NCBI RefSeq assembly: GCF_029542625.1
Contig: NZ_CP120733.1
Coordinates: forward strand, 682,001-746,000
Origin: Tepidibacter hydrothermalis
Lineage (GTDB): Bacteria; Bacillota; Clostridia; Peptostreptococcales; Peptostreptococcaceae
Length of the DNA: 64,000 bases
Direction: 5' to 3'
The position numbers were made by a program, and so were the translations under genes. Positions 36,871 to 46,181 of the stretch are shown piece after piece. A model generated the notes under the pieces. The model was not told the DNA's origin, ran no database searches, and was given only the letters and a program-made list of their open reading frames with translations. Numbering within the stretch: position 1 is the first letter of the stretch; each line of letters begins with the position of its first letter.

Positions 36871-37851
36871 ATGAAAAAATTTATTGAAGAAGTAACACAA
36901 AAAGTTTTAGATGGTAAGCAAATAACGTATGATGAAGCATTAAAAATAATCGATATAGATGAAAATGATATTGAAATTCTAGACTTATTTTTTTTAGGAG
37001 CAAATAAAATAAGAGAAAAATATGTAGGTAATAAGGTTGAATTATGTACAATAATGAATGCAAAATCAGGTAGATGTTCTGAGGATTGTAAGTATTGTGC
37101 TCAATCAGTTTATTACAATACAGGTGTTACAGAATATGACTTATTAAACTATGATGAAATTTTAGAAAGAGCTTTAGAAGTTCAAGCTCTAGGAGTTCAC
37201 AAATTTTCATTAGTTACTAGCGGTAGAGGTATAAGCTGTGAGACAGAAATGGATAGATTAGTAGAAATATATAGCAGACTTAAAGCAGACACAGATCTTA
37301 AGTTATGTGCATCACATGGAATATTAACATTTGAACAATTATTAAAGCTTAAAGAAGCAGGGGTAAGTACATATCATCATAATGTAGAGACTAGCAGTTA
37401 TAACTATAAAAATATATGTACGACTCATGATTATGAAGACAGAATAGAAACTATAAAAAATGCTGTAAAAGCAGATCTTGAAGTTTGTTGTGGTGGGAAT
37501 TTTAGCATGGGGGAATCCAAAGAAGATAGAGTGAAAATGGCATTTGAAATTAAATCTTTAAAAATAAATTCAATACCGCTTAATATACTAATGCCGATAA
37601 AAGGAACTCCATATCAAGATTTAAAAGTTATATCTCCATTAGAAATTCTTAAGAGTATGGCATTATTTAGATATATTAACCCAAATTCATATATTAGATA
37701 TGCTGGAGGTAGAGTGGGATTAAAAGATAAACAGAGCTTAGGATTTAAAGCAGGAGTGAATGCTGCATTAGTAGGGAATTTTTTAACTACAATAGGAAGT
37801 AATGTTGAAGATGACAAAGAAATGATAGTTAATGCTGGATTAGAGATATAA
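36871..37851 (+). CDS. bioB: Biotin synthase
   Basis: A 326-residue radical-SAM enzyme that inserts sulfur into dethiobiotin. The SAM cluster motif is GRCSEDCKYCAQS (CxxxCxxC). Downstream are YHHNVETS, CCGGNFSMGE and the YIRYAGGR segment with the Arg that binds the 2Fe-2S cluster. Length is typical. Second gene of the operon, 45 bp after bioY, GAGTGGAG ribosome site. Confidence 0.97.
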   Translation: MKKFIEEVTQKVLDGKQITYDEALKIIDIDENDIEILDLFFLGANKIREKYVGNKVELCTIMNAKSGRCSEDCKYCAQSVYYNTGVTEYDLLNYDEILERALEVQALGVHKFSLVTSGRGISCETEMDRLVEIYSRLKADTDLKLCASHGILTFEQLLKLKEAGVSTYHHNVETSSYNYKNICTTHDYEDRIETIKNAVKADLEVCCGGNFSMGESKEDRVKMAFEIKSLKINSIPLNILMPIKGTPYQDLKVISPLEILKSMALFRYINPNSYIRYAGGRVGLKDKQSLGFKAGVNAALVGNFLTTIGSNVEDDKEMIVNAGLEI

Positions 37852-37871
37852 GGGAATAAGGGGGGAGTTTT

Positions 37872-38612
37872 TTGAATAAAGGTGTTTTTGTATTAGGTAC
37901 CGATACTGATGTTGGAAAAACATTTGTAACAGCAGGGATAAACTATATTTTAAGAAAAAATAACTTTAATGCTATTAGCTTGAAACCTGTGCAAAGTGGG
38001 GGAATAGTAAAAGATAATAAACTAATATCAGGTGATATTGAATTTATTAAAAAAATAGCTGAGGTTAAAGAAGACTATGAAATAATGAATTGCTATTGCT
38101 TCAAAGAAGCAGTATCTCCACATCTTGCATCTGAAATAGAAAATGTTTGTATAGATAAAAATAGAATAATAAATCATTATAAAAAACTATATGAAAAATA
38201 TGATTTTTGCATAGTAGAAGGGGCAGGGGGTAGTATAGTTCCGTTAATAAGAGATGAATATTACATTTATGATCTTGTAAAGGATTTAAATATCCCTGTA
38301 GTTATAGTAACAACAATAGGAGTAGGAACTATTAATCAAACTGTACTAACCGTGAGTTTCCTAAAAAGTTTAGGAATACAAATAAGAGGATTAATAATAA
38401 ATAAATATACTGGTACTTATTATGAAGATGACAATATAGAGGTTATTAAGTCTATAACAGGATTAGATATAATTGCTGTAATAAATAAATTGGATTTAGA
38501 TGGAAAAGAAGGATTTATTTCAAAAGCTAGAAAAGAATTTGATAAGAACCTACATATAGATAAATTATTGAATTTGGTTATAAGAAAAGATGGGGGAGAT
38601 TACAGTGAATAA
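37872..38612 (+). CDS. bioD: Dethiobiotin synthetase
   Basis: A 246-residue ATP-dependent carboxylase that closes the ureido ring on 7,8-diaminopelargonate. It has the P-loop GTDTDVGKTFVTAG at the N-terminus, KPVQSGG, and VEGAGGSIVPL. It appears to start with TTG at 37872, seven or so bases after a GGGGGAG site; no ATG is available near the conserved N-terminus. It lies 20 bp after bioB and overlaps bioA by eight bases. Confidence 0.94.
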   Translation: MNKGVFVLGTDTDVGKTFVTAGINYILRKNNFNAISLKPVQSGGIVKDNKLISGDIEFIKKIAEVKEDYEIMNCYCFKEAVSPHLASEIENVCIDKNRIINHYKKLYEKYDFCIVEGAGGSIVPLIRDEYYIYDLVKDLNIPVVIVTTIGVGTINQTVLTVSFLKSLGIQIRGLIINKYTGTYYEDDNIEVIKSITGLDIIAVINKLDLDGKEGFISKARKEFDKNLHIDKLLNLVIRKDGGDYSE

Positions 38613-39960
38613 AATGAATGAACTTCAAAGAAAAGATTTAAAATATATATGGCATCCATGTTCTCAAATGAAAGACTATGAAACATTTGATCCTATAGTT
38701 ATAAAACGAGGAGAAGGAGTTTTTTTAGAGGATATGAATGGGAAAAGATATTTAGATGCTGTTTCATCATGGTGGGTAAATTTATTCGGACATTCTAATA
38801 AAAGAATAAATGAAGCTCTATACAAGCAAGCTAATAAGCTTGAACATGTTATGCTTGCAAATTTTTCTCATGAACCAGCTATTGAACTGGCTGAGAAAAT
38901 AGTGAATGTAACACCAGATGGCTTAAACAAGATTTTTTTTGGTGATAACGGATCTTCAGCAGTAGAGATAGCTTTAAAGTTGAGCTTTCAATATCATCAA
39001 CAAATAGGAAAAAACAAAAAAACAAAATTCGTTAAGATATCTGATGCTTATCATGGAGAAACACTAGGTGCTTTATCAGTTTGTGATGTTGAGCTTTATA
39101 ATAAGGTATTTAATCCGTTGTTATTAGATGTTATTAAAGCACAAGGGCCTGATTGTTATAGATGTCCTTATGGATTATGCAGAGAAAATTGTAGAGCTGA
39201 GTGCTTTGAGAAAATGGAAAAAACTATTGAAAAGCAACATGAAGAAATAAGCGCTATAATAATAGAACCTATGGTACAAGGGGCAGCAGGTATGAAAATA
39301 TACTCTCCAGAATATCTAAAAAAACTAAGAAAACTATGTGATGAATATGAGATTAACTTAATAGCGGATGAAGTAGCAGTAGGGTTTGGAAGAACTGGAA
39401 AGATGTTCGCATGTGAGAATGCTGGAATTTCACCAGATATTATGTGTTTATCTAAAGGTCTAACGGCAGGGTATATGCCTCTAGCATTAACTTTGATGAC
39501 TGATAAAATATATAATGCTTTTTATGATGATTATTCAAAGTTAAAGGCTTTCTTACATAGTCATAGTTATTCTGGAAACGCATTGGGATGTTCTATTGCA
39601 GTAGAGACACTTAATATATTTAAAGATGAAAATGTGGTTGAGAATAATATAATTAAATCTAATTTATTAAGAGAAAAAGTAGGAAATATACTAGATGAAC
39701 TACCTCATGTTGGAGAATATAGACAATTGGGTATGATAGGAGCTATTGAACTTGTTAAAAATAAAGAAACTAAAGAAGGATTTGACTGGAAGAGTAGAGT
39801 TGGTTATAACATTTATAAAATAGCTCTTAAAAAAGGAGTATTGTTAAGACCATTAGGAAATGTAATATACTTTATGCCACCTTATGTTATTGATAATAAA
39901 GAAATGGATTTAATGGTTAATACAGCTAGGGATTCGATACTAGAATTTTTTAATCTATAG
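38605..39960 (+). CDS. bioA: Adenosylmethionine-8-amino-7-oxononanoate aminotransferase
   Basis: A 451-residue PLP enzyme (class III) that converts 7-keto-8-aminopelargonate to 7,8-diaminopelargonate. It shows YIWHPCSQMKDYE at the N-terminus, DAVSSWWVNLFGHS, GDNGSSAVEIALK, ADEVAVGFGRTGKMFACE and LSKGLTAGYMPLA with the PLP Lys. I start it at the GTG at 38605, six bases after GGGGGAG; the ATG at 38614 is nine bases further and the ATG at 38590 overlaps the ribosome site. A four-Cys cluster (CYRCPYGLCRENCRAEC, near residue 183) is an extra seen in firmicute BioA. Last gene of the operon. Confidence 0.95.
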   Translation: MNKMNELQRKDLKYIWHPCSQMKDYETFDPIVIKRGEGVFLEDMNGKRYLDAVSSWWVNLFGHSNKRINEALYKQANKLEHVMLANFSHEPAIELAEKIVNVTPDGLNKIFFGDNGSSAVEIALKLSFQYHQQIGKNKKTKFVKISDAYHGETLGALSVCDVELYNKVFNPLLLDVIKAQGPDCYRCPYGLCRENCRAECFEKMEKTIEKQHEEISAIIIEPMVQGAAGMKIYSPEYLKKLRKLCDEYEINLIADEVAVGFGRTGKMFACENAGISPDIMCLSKGLTAGYMPLALTLMTDKIYNAFYDDYSKLKAFLHSHSYSGNALGCSIAVETLNIFKDENVVENNIIKSNLLREKVGNILDELPHVGEYRQLGMIGAIELVKNKETKEGFDWKSRVGYNIYKIALKKGVLLRPLGNVIYFMPPYVIDNKEMDLMVNTARDSILEFFNL

Positions 39961-39987
39961 TAAAGATATTCTTATCTATCAAAATAT

Positions 39988-40033
39988 AAAGTAAAACTTA
40001 ATTCAGATGGAGCTTTTACTCCATCTGAATTTT
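39988..40033 (+). repeat. Half copy of repeat family A (hairpin 1 only)
   Basis: AAAGTAAAACTTAATTCAG leads into the hairpin TTCAGATGGAGC / ACTCCATCTGAA and then TTTT. The second hairpin is absent. It lies between the convergent bioA and the next minus-strand gene, where it may serve as a terminator. Confidence 0.75.
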
Positions 40034-40036
40034 AAA

Positions 40037-40489
40037 TTATATATCTTGCTTAAATGAAGGTTGTTTTGAATATTCATTATAACCTTTATTATCATAAATA
40101 GCTTTTTCTTTTTTATGTTTTTTTTCCTCGTCTTTTTGCATATCAACAATCATAATAATATCTGAAAAGCTGATATTCTCTACTTGAGATAAAATTGATG
40201 GATCTACATCTTTTAAAGAAATTGTTTTTACACATTGCATAGTGACACCATCTTTTACAAGATATACTTTTATCAAACCACCTTCTAAAACGTATTTATA
40301 GCTCTTAGTTTTTGGTTCATTTAGATTAATCATTTGAGTCTCAAAAACTTTTTCTTTTTTAGCATCTTCTTTTATTTGATCAGTACTTTTATTGTTTAAA
40401 GAGGTTAAGTTATTCTGATAATTGAGTTGGGCAAAAGGGACTTTCATCATATCTAAAATTTCCTTTCTTAAACTGAAATTAACATTCAT
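40037..40489 (-). CDS. Small protein of unknown function
   Basis: A 150-residue soluble protein with no membrane helix. The N-terminus VPFAQLNYQNNLTSLNNK looks disordered; the middle YKYVLEGGLIKVYLVKDG is a probable beta hairpin; the C-terminus is helical and Lys/Glu-rich. I do not recognise the family. The ATG at 40489 has no clear ribosome site. An alternative ATG pair at 40450 follows AAAGGA by ten bases, so the protein may be 13 residues shorter. It is transcribed toward bioA. Confidence 0.5.
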   Translation of the reverse strand: MNVNFSLRKEILDMMKVPFAQLNYQNNLTSLNNKSTDQIKEDAKKEKVFETQMINLNEPKTKSYKYVLEGGLIKVYLVKDGVTMQCVKTISLKDVDPSILSQVENISFSDIIMIVDMQKDEEKKHKKEKAIYDNKGYNEYSKQPSFKQDI

Positions 40490-40563
40490 AACTTATTATC
40501 GGTGTTAAGGATAATAATCTTTAATATATTGGTATTATTGTAAAAAAATGATTGTATTGAATA

Positions 40564-40613
40564 AAAAAAGTGTGCTCAATTCATTAAAAATTTAATGAAA
40601 GAACACACTTTTT
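40564..40613. terminator. Terminator hairpin after alaX
   Basis: AAAAGTGTG pairs with CACACTTTT and the arms continue with TTCATTA / TAATGAA around a short AT loop, with T/A runs on both sides. It lies seven bases beyond the alaX stop on the minus strand; as it is symmetrical it could act in both directions. Confidence 0.82.
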
Positions 40614-40619
40614 CATTTA

Positions 40620-41816
40620 CTATGAATTTAAAATCTTCATATAAGCATAATCAAGAGCAGATTCTATATTATTACCTTGCTTTCCACCACCTTGAGCAGA
40701 AAATTCATTTCCGCCACCTCTACCATCGATAAGCGTAATAGCATCTTTTAACAATTCATTCATGTTATAATTTTTTATATTTTTAGACTTCATAAATAAT
40801 AAGTTGGATTTATCCTCAGCCTTAACTCCAAGTAGCGCTATAACATTATCAAAAGAAGTAAGCTTTGAACTTATAAGGTTTACAGTTTTTACACTTTCAT
40901 TATCATAAACTTTTTTTATAATCTTCATTCCTTTAGTATCTTCGCAGTTTCTAAGCATATCTTCTATTTCATAATCTGCTATTTTGGATTTTAATTTATT
41001 ATTTTCAGATAAAGCTTTCTTGAATTCTTTAGTTAGTTTTTCTATTTGAATTAAAGCAGCTTCAGTATCACAAGTTAAACTTGAGCATACTGTAGATGTA
41101 AAGTCACTTTTATTAAAATAATCTTTTATAGCACGATCTCCACATAAGAATTCTATTCTTGTACAATCTTTATATTTTTCCCATTTAGTTATCTTTATAA
41201 CTTGAACTTCAATAGTAGAACTTGGGTGAATTCCACAACATGCATTGACATCAAGATCATCAATTTTAACTATTCTTATTGGACCATCAACATTTGATGG
41301 CATCTTTCTTATATTCATTTTTTTAAGTTCTGATCTTGTAGGATATAAAAATTCTAAAGATATATTTTGAAGTATTATATCATTAGCAAGTTTTTCTACT
41401 TTCTCTATTTCAGACTTATCAAGAAACTTTTGAATATCTACCGTACAATGATTTTTTCCCAAATGAAATCCAACAGTAGGAGCGCCCAGTAATTTTACAA
41501 AACAAGCTGATAGAATATGTTGACCTAGATGCTGTTGCATATGGTCAAATCTTCTATCCCAATCTATTGAACATTTGACTTTGTTTTTTTTATTAGGCTT
41601 TTTATCTGCAACATGATATATATGATTGTCTTCTTCGTATACATAAGTTATTTTTACATCTTCAATAAATCCAGTATCACTAGGTTGACCTCCGCCTTCT
41701 GGATAAAAGCAAGTTTTGTCTAGTTCTATATGAAATTTACCTTCTTTTTCAATTACGTTTACTGTATTTGCAGTAAAAGATTTTTGGTATTGATCTTCAT
41801 AAAAAAGTTTTTCCAA
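40620..41816 (-). CDS. Alanyl-tRNA editing hydrolase, AlaX-L type
   Basis: A 398-residue stand-alone editing protein that clears Ser or Gly from mischarged tRNA-Ala. The N-terminal domain has the PEGGGQPSDTG loop; the zinc site is formed by HMQQHLGQHILSA (HxxxH) and the ACCGIHPSST motif. A coiled coil (about residues 245-290) and a C-terminal DHHA1 domain ending GRGGGNEFSAQGGGKQG complete the long AlaX form. Ribosome site AGGAGGTAG. Repeat A copy 7 sits just upstream in the sense direction. Confidence 0.92.
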   Translation of the reverse strand: MEKLFYEDQYQKSFTANTVNVIEKEGKFHIELDKTCFYPEGGGQPSDTGFIEDVKITYVYEEDNHIYHVADKKPNKKNKVKCSIDWDRRFDHMQQHLGQHILSACFVKLLGAPTVGFHLGKNHCTVDIQKFLDKSEIEKVEKLANDIILQNISLEFLYPTRSELKKMNIRKMPSNVDGPIRIVKIDDLDVNACCGIHPSSTIEVQVIKITKWEKYKDCTRIEFLCGDRAIKDYFNKSDFTSTVCSSLTCDTEAALIQIEKLTKEFKKALSENNKLKSKIADYEIEDMLRNCEDTKGMKIIKKVYDNESVKTVNLISSKLTSFDNVIALLGVKAEDKSNLLFMKSKNIKNYNMNELLKDAITLIDGRGGGNEFSAQGGGKQGNNIESALDYAYMKILNS

Positions 41817-41835
41817 TTAAACTACCTCCTTTAGT

Positions 41836-41966
41836 ATATCCGAAAGCTAAGAGTTCTAAGACTCCATCTTCTTAAGTATGGAGATAAGAACTCTACAGCT
41901 TCTGGATTAGTTTAACTAAAAATTCAGATGGAGTAAAAATTCCATCTGAATTAAGTTTAACTTTAT
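41836..41966 (-). repeat. Repeat family A, copy 7 (minus orientation)
   Basis: On the minus strand it starts ATAAAGTTAAACTTAATTCA, forms hairpin 1 (TTCAGATGGAAT / ACTCCATCTGAA, with a short A/T loop), contains AATCCAGAAGCTGTAGAGTT and ends TTAGCTTTCGGATA. It is full-length and lies 20 bp before the alaX start codon, in the sense direction. Confidence 0.85.
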
Positions 41967-42062
41967 AGATATCATTGTACTATAAGTATATATGTTTTTG
42001 AATAAAGATTTTCTAATAAGGAAAACTTATACTATTAAGTAATTTAAAAAGGAGGATCAAAA

Positions 42063-43727
42063 ATGGAAAATGAAAACTGTGTAAAAGTAATTCCTCTAGG
42101 AGGTCTTGGAGAAATTGGTAAAAATATTACTGCATTTGAATATGAAGATGAGATTGTGGTTGTAGATTGTGGTATAGCTTTTCCTGATGAAGATATGTAC
42201 GGAGTTGATATGATAATTCCAGATATAAGCTACTTATTAAAAAATCAAGAAAAGGTAAAGGGGATATTTATAACTCATGGGCATGAAGATCATATAGGAG
42301 CTATACCTTATATACTAAAACAACTCAATGTTCCCCTTTACGGTACTAAGCTGACACTTGGTATAATAGAGAATAAACTCAAAGAGCACAATCTATTATC
42401 AAGCTGTACTCTTAATTCAGTTAATGCTTCAGATGTTGTAAAGTTAAATCATTTTAAAATGGAATTTATAAGAGCTACTCACAGTATAGCAGATTCTTGT
42501 AGTATAGCTATTCATACTCCTGTTGGAACTATACTTCATACAGGTGATTTTAAGATAGATTATACACCTATAGATTACCTTCCTATGGATTTAAAAAGGA
42601 TTGCAGAACTTGGAAATGAGGGTATACTTCTTCTTATGGCAGACAGCACAAATGTAGAGAGAAAAGGACATACATTATCAGAAAAATCAATAGGAGAAAC
42701 ATTGATTAGAATTTTAAGACGTGCAAGAGGAAGAGTTATAGTAGCTACATTTGCTTCCAATGTGCATAGAATGCAGCAAATAATAAATGCATCTATAAGG
42801 TACAGTAGAAAGGTAGCGTTTAGTGGAAGAAGTATGGTCAATATATCTCAGGTTGCAAGAGAATTGGGATATCTTCATATACCAGATGAATATATAATAG
42901 ATGTAGATGAAATAGACGATTATGAAGATGAGAATATAACTATAATAACGACTGGAAGCCAAGGAGAGCCTATGGCTGGTCTTTCTAGAATAGCTTTTGA
43001 TAACCACAGACAGATAAAGATAAAGCCAAACGATTTATATATAGTATCTGCATCTCCAATACCTGGGAATGACAAGCTTATATCTAAAGTTATAAATGAA
43101 TTGTATAGAAAAAATGTAGAGGTTATATACAAGGATTTAGAAGATGTTCATGTATCTGGACATGCATTTCAAGAAGAATTAAAGCTTATGCATTCTTTGA
43201 CTACACCTAAGTATTTTATGCCTGTTCATGGTGAATATAGACATTTAAAACATCATGCAAATCTTGCAAATAAACTTGGAATGAATAGAAATGATATATT
43301 CACATTAGAAACAGGAGATGTACTAAAGCTATCAAAAGATAAAGCTGAAAAAGGTGCCAAAGTTAGAACTGGAAGTGTATTTGTAGACGGTCTAGGAGTT
43401 GGAGATGTAGGTAATGTAGTTCTTAGAGATAGAAGAAATTTAGCTCAAGATGGAATGATGAATATAGTTGTTACAATAGAAAAAGAGACTCATAGTGTAA
43501 TAGCAGGCCCTGATATAATAAGTAGGGGATTTGTATACGTTAAAGAATCAGAGGAATTAATAAATTCAGTCAAAGAAATTGCAGCTAGGGAACTTGATAG
43601 ATGTTTAGAAAACAATATAACAGAGTGGTATGCACTTAAAAGAAATATGAAAAAATCAATAGAGAGATATTTATACGAAAAGACAAAGAGAAGACCATAT
43701 GTAATACCTATAATAATGGAAATTTAA
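42063..43727 (+). CDS. Ribonuclease J
   Basis: A 554-residue metallo-beta-lactamase/beta-CASP ribonuclease that acts in 5'-3' RNA decay and rRNA maturation. It has the zinc motif THGHEDHIGAIPY near residue 72, then ATHSIADS, HTGDFKIDYTP, ADSTNVERKGHT, and the beta-CASP TTGSQGEPMAGLSR and HVSGHAFQEEL. The C-terminal domain ends REYEKTKRRPYV-like (RYLYEKTKRRPYVIPIIMEI). Length matches RNase J1/J2. GGAGGATC ribosome site. A family D palindrome follows 26 bp after the stop. Confidence 0.95.
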   Translation: MENENCVKVIPLGGLGEIGKNITAFEYEDEIVVVDCGIAFPDEDMYGVDMIIPDISYLLKNQEKVKGIFITHGHEDHIGAIPYILKQLNVPLYGTKLTLGIIENKLKEHNLLSSCTLNSVNASDVVKLNHFKMEFIRATHSIADSCSIAIHTPVGTILHTGDFKIDYTPIDYLPMDLKRIAELGNEGILLLMADSTNVERKGHTLSEKSIGETLIRILRRARGRVIVATFASNVHRMQQIINASIRYSRKVAFSGRSMVNISQVARELGYLHIPDEYIIDVDEIDDYEDENITIITTGSQGEPMAGLSRIAFDNHRQIKIKPNDLYIVSASPIPGNDKLISKVINELYRKNVEVIYKDLEDVHVSGHAFQEELKLMHSLTTPKYFMPVHGEYRHLKHHANLANKLGMNRNDIFTLETGDVLKLSKDKAEKGAKVRTGSVFVDGLGVGDVGNVVLRDRRNLAQDGMMNIVVTIEKETHSVIAGPDIISRGFVYVKESEELINSVKEIAARELDRCLENNITEWYALKRNMKKSIERYLYEKTKRRPYVIPIIMEI

Positions 43728-43753
43728 GATTAATAAAGCTAGATTGTAGGTGA

Positions 43754-43954
43754 AAAATGGAGATTATCAAAATACCGCTCATGTATTAAATATTTCAAAT
43801 AAAACTAAGCATTACGTCTTATTGAATATCCTAAAAGTTCTAAACTCCCATTAGTCAGACAACGAACTTTCTTAACGGATATTCAAACAACGTAATACAA
43901 GTTTTATATAGAAATATTTAAATCATTCGCTAACATTTTAATAATCTCTATTTT
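43754..43954 (+). repeat. Family D 201-bp palindromic element, copy 2
   Basis: Outer stem AAAATGGAGATTAT / ATAATCTCTATTTT (one G-T wobble), different in sequence from copies 1 and 3. The inner part is nearly identical to copy 1: AATACCGCTCATGTATTAAA, ATCCTAAAAGTTCTAAACTC and CTTTCTTAACGGATATTCAA. The right arm overlaps the stop codon of the convergent acetyltransferase gene at 43948. Confidence 0.85.
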
Positions 43955-44442
43955 AATATATTCTCATAACATATAAATGTATCTTCTTTTCCTTGGAATT
44001 TAACTGTACCTATAGGATTGAATCCACATTTTTTAAATAAATTATCCATTTTATCATTTGAAGAATGAGTATCAGTTTTTATATGGTTTATATTTTTATC
44101 TATAGATATTTCTTTTGCAAAGTTTATCAACTTTGTACCTATTCCTCTTCTTCTGAATTTAGGATTAACAGCCATTCTATGAATAACAGCTGCTTTTTCG
44201 TTTAAAGACCAATCTAGTTCATCGTATTCTTTTGCTTCGTTATAGTCTACACATATAAATCCAGCTATATCTCCATCAATTTCTTTTATATATAAAGTTT
44301 CGTTATTTATATCATTTTCAAATGTGTTTTTATTAGGATAATTATTATCCCACTGATAGTTATCAGATGAATTCATATCTTTTACAGTTTCTTTTATTAT
44401 GCCCATAATAGTATCTAAATCATTTAAACTAGCTTTTCTCAT
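43948..44442 (-). CDS. GNAT-family N-acetyltransferase
   Basis: A 164-residue acetyltransferase with the acetyl-CoA pyrophosphate loop in HRMAVNPKFRRRGIGTKLINFA (motif A, R/Q-x-x-G-x-G/A) and a C-terminal LFKKCGFNPIGTVKF typical of GNAT enzymes. I start at 44442, where GAGGAGAG lies upstream and MRKASLNDLDTIMGI matches the usual N-terminus; the frame is open to 44508. The substrate is unknown. Its 3' end runs into family D copy 2. Confidence 0.88.
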   Translation of the reverse strand: MRKASLNDLDTIMGIIKETVKDMNSSDNYQWDNNYPNKNTFENDINNETLYIKEIDGDIAGFICVDYNEAKEYDELDWSLNEKAAVIHRMAVNPKFRRRGIGTKLINFAKEISIDKNINHIKTDTHSSNDKMDNLFKKCGFNPIGTVKFQGKEDTFICYENILK

Positions 44443-44576
44443 AATATTAAACTCTCCTCGTATATTATTATTACAAGTAGTATAGCAAATAAGGATATAT
44501 ACTTGCAAGTATAGAGCTGTAGTTGTGTATAAAGCCCACCAAATTGATAATAATAAAAATATTATTATATATAGGG

Positions 44577-45923
44577 GTGATTAAAATAGAACTTATTAAA
44601 AACTATAAGCTAAAACAGGAAAATGGAGAGTATTTATTAGTAATATACTTAAATAATATTAATACAGAGTTTGCAGATGAGTTAGATAAAATAAAAGAAA
44701 ATAACAATCCTCAATTTATAGATAAAGTACATGAATATATAAAAACTCAATTTCCTAATCTTAAAATAGCTATTTGTAAAGTTATGCTAGGATCTATGTT
44801 GGTTACATCATTCAGTGTTCCAAATACAGAAGTATTTGCAGCTACTGACCAAGCTACTACAAGTCAAACTTCCTTTATAGATTATAAAGTTCAAAGTGGA
44901 GATAGCTTATGGTCTATTGCTAATAAATTTAACGTAACTATTAGTGAAATAAAATCTCTAAATAATTTAACAAGTGATACTATATATATTGATCAAAATT
45001 TGAAGATACCATCTAATAATGTCTATCTCGTAAAATCAGGAGATACACTATATAAATTAGCTATGACTTATAATACAACTGTTGATAAAATAAAAAAAGA
45101 CAACAATTTAACTACTGATAATATATATATAGGGCAAAAACTTATAATAAATCAAGAAACTAAAAGTGTTGATACAACTAAGTACACAGTGAAAAAAGGA
45201 GATACTCTATGGAAAATATCTCAAATGTTCAATGTATCAGTATCTTCATTAAAAAGTATAAACAATCTATCTTCAGATACAATATATGAGGGGCAGACAA
45301 TCTATCTTAAAGGAAATGTAGAAACTAAAGAATCAACAATAACATATGAAACCCATACAGTTAAATCTGGTGAAACTACTTGGAGTATAAGTATAGACTA
45401 TGGTATTCCTATGCAGGAGCTACTAGATGTAAATGGGCTAACTCAAAACAGTCAACTTAGTATAGGACAAGAATTGACTATTCCAGTTCATAATATAGCT
45501 GTAAAAGAAACTATGGGAAGTCAGTATGGAGAATATCTGGATTGGTGGACAGAAGCTCAGTATATAATAGCAATTAACGATGTAGCTAAAGTGACAGATA
45601 TAGAAACTGGAAAAACTTTTATGGTAAAAAGAACTATAGGAGCAAACCATGCTGATTGTGAACCACTGACAAGTAATGATACAGCTATAGCAAAACAAAT
45701 ATGGGGAGGATATTCCTGGAATACTAGAGCTATTTTAGTAGAAGTAGATGGAAGAAAGATAGCAGGATCAATGTCTTTTATGCCGCATAGTGTACAGTAT
45801 ATATATGATAATAATTTTGAAGGTCATTTTGATATACATTTTTTGAATAGTACTCGTCATAAGGATGGACTGGTAGATGAGAATCATCAAGAAAAAATTA
45901 GAATAGCAGCTGGACTAAAATAA
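44577..45923 (+). CDS. Protein with four LysM domains and an unusual C-terminal domain
   Basis: About 448 residues. The N-terminal 60 residues (IELIKNYKLKQENGEYLLVI) are soluble; a hydrophobic segment IAICKVMLGSMLVTSF then precedes VFAA, like an internal signal. Four LysM domains follow (starts near YKVQSGDSLWSI, YLVKSGDTLYKL, YTVKKGDTLWKI and HTVKSGETTWSI), which bind peptidoglycan or chitin-type glycans. The last 140 residues contain RTIGANHADCEPL and FEGHFDIHFLNSTRHKDG. This domain occurs in clostridial LysM proteins, but its activity is unknown to me. The start is uncertain: the GTG at 44577 has GGG directly against it, and the frame opens at a GTG at 44523. Confidence 0.75.
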   Translation: MIKIELIKNYKLKQENGEYLLVIYLNNINTEFADELDKIKENNNPQFIDKVHEYIKTQFPNLKIAICKVMLGSMLVTSFSVPNTEVFAATDQATTSQTSFIDYKVQSGDSLWSIANKFNVTISEIKSLNNLTSDTIYIDQNLKIPSNNVYLVKSGDTLYKLAMTYNTTVDKIKKDNNLTTDNIYIGQKLIINQETKSVDTTKYTVKKGDTLWKISQMFNVSVSSLKSINNLSSDTIYEGQTIYLKGNVETKESTITYETHTVKSGETTWSISIDYGIPMQELLDVNGLTQNSQLSIGQELTIPVHNIAVKETMGSQYGEYLDWWTEAQYIIAINDVAKVTDIETGKTFMVKRTIGANHADCEPLTSNDTAIAKQIWGGYSWNTRAILVEVDGRKIAGSMSFMPHSVQYIYDNNFEGHFDIHFLNSTRHKDGLVDENHQEKIRIAAGLK

Positions 45924-45980
45924 AAATATAAAGCGAATTTTTTTAATTTATATTAATAATTGAATTTAAATGTTAAGCTA

Positions 45981-46181
45981 AAAATGAGGCTAATTGAAAT
46001 ACCGCTACTTAGTTAACGTTTTTATACAACTAAAAGATTATCCCTAATAAATATACTAAAACTTTTAAACTCCCTATGGTCAGACAAAAAAGTTTCTTAA
46101 CGTATATTTATTAGGTGAAATCTAAGTTGTATTAAAAAATGTTAACTAAAAAGTAGCTAACATTTCAATTAGCCTCATTTT
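45981..46181 (+). repeat. Family D 201-bp palindromic element, copy 3
   Basis: Outer stem AAAATGAGGCTAATTGAAAT pairs perfectly with ATTTCAATTAGCCTCATTTT and is followed by T5GTTTTG, so on its own it would look like a terminator. The inner sequence has diverged from copies 1 and 2 but keeps the fold: TAGTTAAC/GTTAACTA, AATAAATATAC/GTATATTTATT, ACCGCTACTT on the left facing AAAAGTAGCTAACA on the right. It follows the LysM gene by 57 bp. Confidence 0.85.
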
